This document shows positions 41,574 to 48,273 of a stretch of DNA of 64,000 nucleotides, one piece after another. Each line of letters begins with the position of its first letter. The first letter of the stretch is position 1. The stretch covers positions 62,001-126,000 of the forward strand of contig CAZRGZ010000001.1 of assembly GCA_964599775.1 (NCBI GenBank), in the 5' to 3' direction. The translations under genes were made by a program, and so were the position numbers. Below the pieces are notes generated by a model that worked only from the letters and a program-made list of their open reading frames with translations, had not been told where the DNA came from and searched no databases. This stretch comes from CAZRGZ01 sp964599775 (GTDB lineage: Bacteria; Patescibacteriota; Saccharimonadia; Saccharimonadales; Saccharimonadaceae).

Positions 41574-42518
41574 ATGAGTTTCTGGCAAAAATTACCAAAA
41601 CCATTCTTTATACTGGCACCGATGGAAGCGGTCACAGATGTGGTTTTTCGACATGTGGTGGCTCATGCTGCTGCGCCAGATCTTTACTTTACCGAATTTA
41701 CCAATGCCGCTAGTTTTTGCAGCCCAGAGGGAAAGCATAGCACGCGGGGGCGCCTGACCTTCACCCAAGACGAGCAGCCAATGGTGGCGCAAATTTGGGG
41801 GAGCAAGCCCGAGCATTTCGCCAAAATGAGCAAAGGTTTGGCCGAAATGGGCTTTGCCGGCATCGATATTAATATGGGTTGCCCCGATAAAGCGGTGAAC
41901 AAAACTGGCGGCGGGGCAGCGCTGATTGAAACGCCTGAACTGGCTGCCGAATTAATCGCTGCTGCCAAAGAGGGTGGTTTGCCAGTCAGTGTAAAAACAC
42001 GCCTGGGCTACAAAAAGCAAAAAACTGAAGAATGGGCGGGTTTTCTCTTACGACAAAACATCGCCGCGCTTACCATCCATGCGCGCACACAAAAAGAAAT
42101 GAGCAAAGTACCAGCCCGATGGGAAGAGATTGGTAAAGTGGTAAAAATCCGCAACGAAATCGCCCCGCATACACTCATTGTTGGCAATGGTGACGTGTGT
42201 GATCGCCAACATGGCTTAGAGCTGGCTGAACAATATGGGGTAGATGGCGTGATGATTGGCCGCGGGATTTTCCATAATCCCTTCGCATTTGAAAAGCAGC
42301 CACGCGACCATAGCCGGGAAGAACTTTTGGGGTTGCTCCAACTCCAGCTTGATCTGTTCGATAAATACAGCCGCGAACTCGAACCGCGCCGCTTTGACCC
42401 GCTCAAACGCTTCTTTAAAATTTACGTCCGTGATTTCCCCGGTGCCAGCGAACTACGTGATAAGCTAATGCACACCAAAAGTACTGATGAAGTACGGCAA
42501 ATTCTACGCACAATATAA
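41574..42518 (+). CDS. dus: tRNA-dihydrouridine synthase
   Basis: A 314-residue flavoenzyme that reduces uridine in tRNA D-loops. FMN-binding start APMEAVTDVVFRHVV, catalytic Cys in NMGCPDKAV near 103, VSVKTRLGY, LTIHARTQKEMSK, IVGNGDV and DGVMIGRGIFHNPF with the phosphate-binding Gly-Arg-Gly. The C-terminal helical RNA-binding domain is present. Which Dus class cannot be assigned with confidence. TATAAT at 41562-41567 ends six bases before the ATG, so the A of ATG is the likely transcription start. Confidence 0.95.
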   Translation: MSFWQKLPKPFFILAPMEAVTDVVFRHVVAHAAAPDLYFTEFTNAASFCSPEGKHSTRGRLTFTQDEQPMVAQIWGSKPEHFAKMSKGLAEMGFAGIDINMGCPDKAVNKTGGGAALIETPELAAELIAAAKEGGLPVSVKTRLGYKKQKTEEWAGFLLRQNIAALTIHARTQKEMSKVPARWEEIGKVVKIRNEIAPHTLIVGNGDVCDRQHGLELAEQYGVDGVMIGRGIFHNPFAFEKQPRDHSREELLGLLQLQLDLFDKYSRELEPRRFDPLKRFFKIYVRDFPGASELRDKLMHTKSTDEVRQILRTI

Positions 42519-42555
42519 AGACCTATCAAACAAGTGATGGTGTAGTTCCACGCTA

Positions 42556-44145
42556 TTATTTAGGTCGCCATTTGCCAGAATTAAGTGCAAATTGCAGATT
42601 ATGTTCCAGGTTAAGCCATAAGGATATGCAGAAAATTCCAGGCTCAATATCTCGCTTACCCTTTCGAATATCACGATATGCCTGAAGCAGCGAAATGGTG
42701 TCAATGTAGCCGAGCTCAGCGAGCATAGATGTACGAGCAAACTCTTCAATAACTTGGGCAAAATCATCAGTCAGGAACGGCTCTTCAAGTTCATGCTTCG
42801 CTACCTCATTAGGATATATGTTGCCATATAAAATCTCTGGCCAATCGTTGGCACTATAGTATGCCCGTAAAATATGTTTTTCGTGCTTGAATTTGTAAGG
42901 GAGCCCTTGGCAATATGTGTAAAACTCACTATCGAGAAACGGGCTAACCGGCCAAATACCTCGGTGTATGTATATATTAGTAACCGAGTCTGAGCCAGAC
43001 GCTCCGGTTGAAAGCATAGGTAACGTAACTGTTTCTTCAGTATCTTCATTGAGAGCGCGGAGACGATCGTAAAAGCGACCAGTAAGAAAATTCGGTAACT
43101 GTTTTACTATGTGTTGCATTGGCTCTTCGCCTATGTCTAACTGCGCTTTTGCTGTTATATTATGATCGTAAAGTTCATCTCCACCAACACCATTAAAAAC
43201 TGATACCACCCCTGCCTTTTCAAACATACTCGCCATACTATCGAGCGTTGCATTCGATGGGCTTTCACGAGGTGAAAGTGGGCGCGGTTTGGGCGAAGCG
43301 AATCTCTCGAGCGCGCCATCGAGCATGTGCTCCATCCCACAAAAATTAAGCGTGCCGTTAGGCGCATATTTTGAAATAGCGTGTAGCTTGTTTAGTTGTG
43401 TTACCTGCTGAACACCTGGATATACTATAGTCATACCATGCCAAGGCGTATCTGGATACATCTGGGAAAAATATAAAAGGGTAGTGGAAGAGTCTAGCCC
43501 ACCACTCACTTCGAAAGCAGGTGGGTTGGCCGTTGGTGATGGCTGATAGGTACGTATGTGCCGAGCTAACGTATTGTTCAGTCGTGGTATGAACTCTTTG
43601 GGGTCGGACTTTGGGACGTCATGAACGCCTTCCCATGTCCGGGTGAGAAAACTGGATTTAGTCGGAGACTTACGACTTTCGGCGTGAAGAAGTTCGCCGC
43701 TACGTAGCACTCCCACTTCCCGCCAGAGGGTAGGGTGGTAAAAACGGCGTGGCGCTAAACTAAGAATAATATCGTCGTCGGCAAGCGTTAGGCGTGGCAT
43801 GGCTTCAACCACCGTAGCGTAGTCGTTGCTTAGCACGAAAACACCGTCACTATAGCCGTAAAAAATAGGCAGAGTGGCACGCGTGTCACGTTGCACATCT
43901 ATAGTTCCATTATTTTGAACCGTAATCTTAAGGAATTCTTCATTAGCCTTTGGGTCTATATTCCCATAGCCAAGCTGAAAGCTTTCTTTGCTTACTTGTT
44001 GGCAATATGTTTCTGGAAAGCTAGTTCGCTTACTGAGCTGTATCTTTAATCTGTCATTGGCAAGTTGTAAATGCGTGTCACGGTGCACTGGTAGTAGCGG
44101 CGATGCTGGCTCAATCCCATCATGACGCTGAATAACTAAAAACAT
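42556..44145 (-). CDS. Asparagine synthetase-like enzyme, lasso-cyclase-like
   Basis: A 529-residue protein with an N-terminal Ntn-like region (1-180) and an AsnB-type synthetase domain. The PPi loop FEVSGGLDSSTTL near 213-221 and FNGVGGDELYDHN are intact. The N-terminus MFLVIQRHDG lacks the Cys2 nucleophile of glutamine-dependent asparagine synthetases, so it cannot use glutamine as AsnB does. This combination is seen in lasso-peptide macrolactam synthetases (McjC type) and related amide-forming enzymes. It lies 65 bases after a small precursor-like gene on the same strand. No RRE (B1) or transglutaminase-like leader peptidase (B2) gene is present in the window. An alternative is a divergent asparagine or amide synthetase. 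Confidence 0.75.
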   Translation of the reverse strand: MFLVIQRHDGIEPASPLLPVHRDTHLQLANDRLKIQLSKRTSFPETYCQQVSKESFQLGYGNIDPKANEEFLKITVQNNGTIDVQRDTRATLPIFYGYSDGVFVLSNDYATVVEAMPRLTLADDDIILSLAPRRFYHPTLWREVGVLRSGELLHAESRKSPTKSSFLTRTWEGVHDVPKSDPKEFIPRLNNTLARHIRTYQPSPTANPPAFEVSGGLDSSTTLLYFSQMYPDTPWHGMTIVYPGVQQVTQLNKLHAISKYAPNGTLNFCGMEHMLDGALERFASPKPRPLSPRESPSNATLDSMASMFEKAGVVSVFNGVGGDELYDHNITAKAQLDIGEEPMQHIVKQLPNFLTGRFYDRLRALNEDTEETVTLPMLSTGASGSDSVTNIYIHRGIWPVSPFLDSEFYTYCQGLPYKFKHEKHILRAYYSANDWPEILYGNIYPNEVAKHELEEPFLTDDFAQVIEEFARTSMLAELGYIDTISLLQAYRDIRKGKRDIEPGIFCISLWLNLEHNLQFALNSGKWRPK

Positions 44146-44184
44146 GGGTCTATATACTAACTCCTATAGGCCACTTCAATAACT

Positions 44185-44204
44185 CTAATGATCATGGGCA
44201 TTAG
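44185..44204. promoter_or_regulatory. Hairpin between precursor-like and cyclase-like genes
   Basis: CTAATG / CATTAG arms with an eight-base loop in the 65-base gap. Stem-loops after precursor genes are common in peptide natural-product operons to keep the precursor mRNA more abundant; here it is only a position-based inference. Confidence 0.4.
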
Positions 44205-44210
44205 TAACTA

Positions 44211-44522
44211 CTACCATGCCTTATAGTTCCAGCCACCATTCCCCTCATGAACAATAGCAGCTTTCCTGCCATGGCTATGATTTGGAGATTCAGTTTCAGG
44301 GGTGCGCGATAGAATCTCATTAAAAGCTTCATCCGTAGATACTTCCGCCTTGTTCAGCTGCAGCTCGGGCGACACTGGTTCTGGTGCGTTTAATACAGCT
44401 AACTCCTCAGAAGATAAGGACCTAGCTGCATCTTCGATCACCTCTTCAAGCTCGGCGAGCGTCGCATTCGGCGCCTCTGACATTTCTGATTCTATATTGG
44501 GGTGATTGAGCGTCTCAGCCAC
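44211..44522 (-). CDS. Candidate RiPP/lasso precursor peptide
   Basis: A 103-residue protein, acidic and low in hydrophobics, with no recognisable domain. I choose GTG 44522, with AGGAGG six bases upstream, over a TTG at 44540 in which the SD itself would be coding. Residues 1-84 look like a helical leader (ATLAELEEVIEDAARSLSSE). The last 19 residues are GRKAAIVHEGNGGWNYKAW: Gly at position 1 and Glu at position 9, the spacing for a nine-residue lasso macrolactam, followed by an aromatic-rich tail. The residue at leader position -2 is Ser where lasso leaders usually have Thr, and the YxxP leader motif is missing. Cleavage site and function are inferred. Confidence 0.6.
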   Translation of the reverse strand: MAETLNHPNIESEMSEAPNATLAELEEVIEDAARSLSSEELAVLNAPEPVSPELQLNKAEVSTDEAFNEILSRTPETESPNHSHGRKAAIVHEGNGGWNYKAW

Positions 44523-44546
44523 GGGAGTCCTCCTAGACAAAATAAT

Positions 44547-44552
44547 ATTATA
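44547..44552 (-). promoter_or_regulatory. -10 box of the precursor/cyclase operon
   Basis: Minus-strand TATAAT about 25 bases upstream of the GTG start, with an SD in between. No clear -35 element. Confidence 0.5.
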
Positions 44553-44611
44553 TTGTCAGTGTAACATAGACTTTTATACACGCACTACCTGTTGTGCAAA
44601 AAATAAACAAA

Positions 44612-44637
44612 TAAAAATCCCGTATTGTTGATACGGG
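44612..44637 (-). terminator. Rho-independent terminator of the 67-residue gene
   Basis: Minus strand: CCCGTAT (from 44637) / ATACGGG (44619-44625) stem followed by ATTTTTATTT. Ends the small gene before the precursor operon promoter. Confidence 0.9.
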
Positions 44638-44660
44638 CTAAAATTCAAGAAAAGGGGAAG

Positions 44661-44864
44661 CTAAAGGGCGGTCTGATCGATGTGACGAAGGAAGCTCTGT
44701 ACCTGTTCGGTTGCTTTCTCGTCGGGGGCACCACTCTCGACGTGACTCTGGGTCTCGTCGATTAGCTTCAGATACGCCTTTCGCTGCTTCCTGTCGAGCT
44801 TCAAACCCCCAATACCTTCCCGGATGTTTCGGAGGGCTTGCAGGCGCTGCTCTTTCAGGTCCAT
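44661..44864 (-). CDS. Small charged helical protein of unknown function
   Basis: A 67-residue, highly charged, probably all-helical protein (LKLDRKQRKAYLKLIDETQS). I do not recognise it. It is certainly a gene: it has a consensus promoter (44892-44920), the SD AAGGAGAGG before ATG and its own terminator, making it a strongly expressed monocistronic unit divergent from clpB. The promoter region lies next to the CIRCE operator of clpB, so heat-shock co-control by HrcA is possible but unproven. Confidence 0.75.
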   Translation of the reverse strand: MDLKEQRLQALRNIREGIGGLKLDRKQRKAYLKLIDETQSHVESGAPDEKATEQVQSFLRHIDQTAL

Positions 44865-44891
44865 ACGTCTCCTCTCCTTGTCGCGTTTTGT

Positions 44892-44920
44892 ATTATATCA
44901 TAAATATTTTATAAAGTCAA
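44892..44920 (-). promoter_or_regulatory. Consensus promoter of the 67-residue gene
   Basis: Minus strand TTGACT (44915-44920), 17-base spacer, TATAAT (44892-44897). The closest to consensus in this window. Confidence 0.8.
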
Positions 44921-44927
44921 GCAATAA

Positions 44928-44954
44928 TTAGCACTCTAGCACCATGAGTGCTAG
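44928..44954. promoter_or_regulatory. CIRCE operator (HrcA binding site) of clpB
   Basis: TTAGCACTC, nine bases, GAGTGCTAG: matches the CIRCE consensus TTAGCACTC-N9-GAGTGCTAA at all but the last base. It is just upstream of the clpB -10 box TATAAT (44960-44965). Predicts heat-inducible control by the HrcA repressor, whose gene is not in the window. Confidence 0.93.
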
Positions 44955-44992
44955 TTTGCTATAATAAAGGCATAAGCGGGGAAGATATAAAT

Positions 44993-47581
44993 ATGCATCC
45001 AGAAAAGATGACTCAAAAAGTGCTCGAAGCATTTCAGGACGCCATCGCTTCTGCGGCCGAGCAACATAATACCACACTCGAGCCAGCGCATTTGCTCTAC
45101 GAACTAGCGGGGCAGAGCGATACGGCGTTTATTGGTTTGCTACAAAAAGCGGGTGTACAGCCTAGCGAATTCCAGCATTTCTTGCATCAGCAAATGAAAT
45201 CTTTTGCGGTGAGCAGCCAACCGGTAGACGAAACTAATATTCGCCCCAGTAGCGACTTTATAAAAATGCTACGCCAGGCCGAAAAAGAAGCGAAAAACCT
45301 TGGTGATACACATGTCAGCACCGAACATATTTTGCTTGGCGCGCTGAAAAACGACGGCAAATTTCGCCAAGCCTTCCCCAACCTGACTTACGAAGCCATA
45401 AAAGAAAATGTGAATGATGTACGTGGAGGTATGAACGTGACCGACCAAAGCCCCGAAAACAAAATGAACACCCTGGAAAAATACGGCCAAGATTTTACCC
45501 AGCTGGCGCGTGACGGTAAACTCGACCCAGTAATTGGCCGCGATGAAGAAATCCGCCGCTGTATGCAGGTGCTTAGCCGTCGTACCAAGAATAACCCGGT
45601 ACTCATTGGCGAACCGGGCACGGGCAAAACCGCCATTGTAGAAGGTATGGCCGAACGAATCGTAAAAGGCGACGTGCCGAGCACACTCAAGAATAAACGG
45701 CTAGTAGCACTCGAGATTGGCTCACTTCTGGCTGGCGCCAAATACCGCGGCGAGTTTGAAGAGCGCCTGAAAGCCCTACTGGATGAAGTCGAGAAGAGTG
45801 ATGGCGAGATCATCCTGTTCATTGATGAGCTTCACACCATTGTGGGCGCGGGTGCTGCCGAAGGCGCGGTCGATGCTGCCAATATGCTCAAACCTTTGCT
45901 CGCTCGCGGTAAATTGCATATGATCGGCGCCACAACGTTAAACGAATACCGCCAACACATCGAAAAAGACACCGCTCTGGAGCGCCGTTTCCAGCCGGTG
46001 TATGTAGAAGAACCAAGCGTGGAGGATACGCTGACCATCTTGCGTGGCTTGCAAGAAAAATATGAGGTGCACCACGGCGTGAAGATTACCGACGACGCGT
46101 TGGTCGCAGCTGCGCGCCTGAGTGACCGCTACATCACCGAGCGGTTTTTACCGGATAAAGCGGTCGATTTAATCGATGAAGCTACCTCATCGCTAAAGAT
46201 TGAAATTGATAGTATGCCCACCGAGCTGGACCGCTTAAAACGCCGTATGACACAGCTGGAGATCGAAAAGGCCAGCCTCGGCAAAGATAAGTCCGATTCG
46301 GCCAAAGCCCGCAAAGAAGAAATCGACACTGAAATTGCCAATCTGAAAGAGCAATCGGGCGGCATGGAGCAGCAATGGCAGCGCGAGAAGGAGCTCATAG
46401 ATGAGATTAACGACGCTGGCGAAGAAATTGAACATCTACGCGTGGAACGTGACGTAGCGGAACGTGAAGGCGACTTGGGTCGGGTCGCTGAAATTCAGTA
46501 TGGCAAAATTCCAGAGCTTGAGAAGAAAGTAGAAGCAACCCGTAAGAAATTTGAGGAAATCCCCGCCGACAAACGCATGCTGCGCGAAGAAGTCACTGCC
46601 GAAGATATCGCCGCAGTAGTGGGCCGCTGGACGGGGATTCCGGTAGCAAAATTACTGGAAAGTGAATCGCATAAATTAACTCACTTGGAAGATGAACTCG
46701 GCAAACGAGTCATCGGTCAAAAAGAAGCCATAGAATCAGTCGCCAATGCCATTCGCCGTTCGCGCGCTGGTATTTCTGACCGCAACAGGCCGATAGGCTC
46801 ATTCCTTTTCCTCGGGCCAACTGGGGTAGGCAAGACTGAGCTCACCAAGGCGCTCGCCGAGCAGCTCTTTAACGACGAGCACGCCATGGTGCGCATAGAT
46901 ATGAGCGAATACATGGAGCAGCACGCTGTGGCACGGCTGATCGGCTCGCCACCCGGCTATGTCGGCTACGAACAAGGTGGGCAACTAACCGAACAAATCC
47001 GCCGCCGCCCGTACGCCGTAGTACTGTTTGACGAAATTGAAAAAGCCCACCCTGATGTATTTAATATACTACTCCAGGTACTCGATGACGGCCGTTTAAC
47101 TGACGGCCAGGGTCGTACAGTAAATTTCACCAACACCATTATCATTATGACCAGCAATATGGGGTCTGGGCTGATACAAGACTGGCAGGGCGACAACGAA
47201 ACTGAGCTGAGGAATCAGGTCATGGAGATCGTGCGCCAGAATATGCGGCCAGAATTCATCAACCGTATCGATGACATCGTGCTCTTCCACCGTATCAGCA
47301 AGGACCTAATGGCCAAGATAGTCGACGTACAACTGAAAGTCACCGCGCGGCAGCTGAAGGAGAATAAGGATATCACTCTAAAAGTTGATGAGAGTGTCGA
47401 ACAAATTCTCGCCGCAGAAGGCTACGACCCGGCTTTTGGCGCGCGCCCTCTCAAGCGCCTCATCCAGCAAAAAATCCTTGACCCACTGGCTATGAAAATA
47501 GTTGATGGTGAGATCGGCGAGGGACAAGAGGTAGAAGTAAAGATTGGCACTAGCGAGAATATCGAATTTCAAATTATATAA
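44993..47581 (+). CDS. clpB: Chaperone ClpB disaggregase
   Basis: An 862-residue Hsp104-type AAA+ chaperone that works with DnaK to rescue aggregated proteins. N-terminal Clp repeat domain (MHPEKMTQKVLEAFQDAI, 1-150), AAA-1 Walker A GEPGTGKT near 208, the long coiled-coil middle domain (about 405-530) diagnostic of ClpB versus ClpA/C, AAA-2 Walker A GPTGVGKT near 609 and C-terminal GFDPAF-like GYDPAFGARPLKR. Pore loops KYRGEFE and GYVGYE are present. The ATG at 44993 is chosen over an in-frame upstream TTG, which would place the CIRCE and -10 elements inside the gene. Confidence 0.97.
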   Translation: MHPEKMTQKVLEAFQDAIASAAEQHNTTLEPAHLLYELAGQSDTAFIGLLQKAGVQPSEFQHFLHQQMKSFAVSSQPVDETNIRPSSDFIKMLRQAEKEAKNLGDTHVSTEHILLGALKNDGKFRQAFPNLTYEAIKENVNDVRGGMNVTDQSPENKMNTLEKYGQDFTQLARDGKLDPVIGRDEEIRRCMQVLSRRTKNNPVLIGEPGTGKTAIVEGMAERIVKGDVPSTLKNKRLVALEIGSLLAGAKYRGEFEERLKALLDEVEKSDGEIILFIDELHTIVGAGAAEGAVDAANMLKPLLARGKLHMIGATTLNEYRQHIEKDTALERRFQPVYVEEPSVEDTLTILRGLQEKYEVHHGVKITDDALVAAARLSDRYITERFLPDKAVDLIDEATSSLKIEIDSMPTELDRLKRRMTQLEIEKASLGKDKSDSAKARKEEIDTEIANLKEQSGGMEQQWQREKELIDEINDAGEEIEHLRVERDVAEREGDLGRVAEIQYGKIPELEKKVEATRKKFEEIPADKRMLREEVTAEDIAAVVGRWTGIPVAKLLESESHKLTHLEDELGKRVIGQKEAIESVANAIRRSRAGISDRNRPIGSFLFLGPTGVGKTELTKALAEQLFNDEHAMVRIDMSEYMEQHAVARLIGSPPGYVGYEQGGQLTEQIRRRPYAVVLFDEIEKAHPDVFNILLQVLDDGRLTDGQGRTVNFTNTIIIMTSNMGSGLIQDWQGDNETELRNQVMEIVRQNMRPEFINRIDDIVLFHRISKDLMAKIVDVQLKVTARQLKENKDITLKVDESVEQILAAEGYDPAFGARPLKRLIQQKILDPLAMKIVDGEIGEGQEVEVKIGTSENIEFQII

Positions 47582-47671
47582 GTCAGCTGTGACTCGTGTC
47601 ACATAAAAGTCACTCCACACTATATACAATGTGTTTTGTAATTCATCACACTAAATATAGTAGGGTATGTA

Positions 47672-48202
47672 GTGAAGAATGTGCAGGATCACACAAAAAA
47701 CAAACAGGATAAAAAGGAGCAACGGAAGTTTTTCGCATCTTCCTACCAGGAGTTTATCTTTTACCAGTTTTATGCCCGTTGGCGTGACGATCTGGGCAGG
47801 CGCGAGAGCTGGCCAGAGACAGTAGAACGCTTCATGCAATATATGAAGCTTAAACTCAAGGATTCGCTCACTGAAGCAGAGTATAGCGAGGTACACCAGG
47901 CAATTCTACATCAAGAGATATGCCCCTCAATGCGCTTGATCTGGTCGGCCGGGGAGGCTTGCGAAGCCACCAACGTCTGTGCCTACAATTGCGCCTATAT
48001 TGCGCCAGTGTCGTGGCGCGACTTATCAGAGATCATGCATGTCTCAATGTGCGGAGCTGGGTGCGGGTTCGCCGTGGAGCCGCACAACGTCGAGCAATTC
48101 CCACGCATAAAAGAGCAAACTGGTAAGCCTATACGCTGGACAACAAAATTACGTATAGTATGTGTTTACAAAATCACTAATAAGAGTAAAATATACCAGT
48201 AG
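47672..48202 (+). pseudogene. Truncated adenosylcobalamin-type ribonucleotide reductase (N-terminal stub)
   Basis: From GTG 47672 the first ~155 residues are a clear class II ribonucleotide reductase start: SYQEFIFYQFYARWRDDLGR, MRLIWSAGEA, NVCAYNCAYIAP and MCGAGCGFAVEP. After EQTGKPIRW (about 48145) the sequence loses all resemblance and stops at 48202. A full enzyme needs about 700 more residues, including the radical-site Cys; none of it is found downstream, where dabA starts 71 bases later. The start is well preserved, so truncation is probably recent and related to arrival of the dab genes. A second complete reductase elsewhere would be expected. Confidence 0.85.
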
Positions 48203-48273
48203 TAGATACTACTAACTGTCTCGCGGGTTACATCCAAAGGACATCACATTATTTAAGATGTAAAAACTTCATT

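Noticed and set aside
44661..44864. Antitoxin or anti-sigma identity for the 67-residue protein
   Set aside because: It is small and charged, but no toxin or sigma partner is adjacent and no family motif is visible.
47672..48202. Intein or group I intron interrupting the ribonucleotide reductase
   Set aside because: No intein splice-junction motifs or intron core were seen, and no continuation of the reductase occurs downstream in the window.
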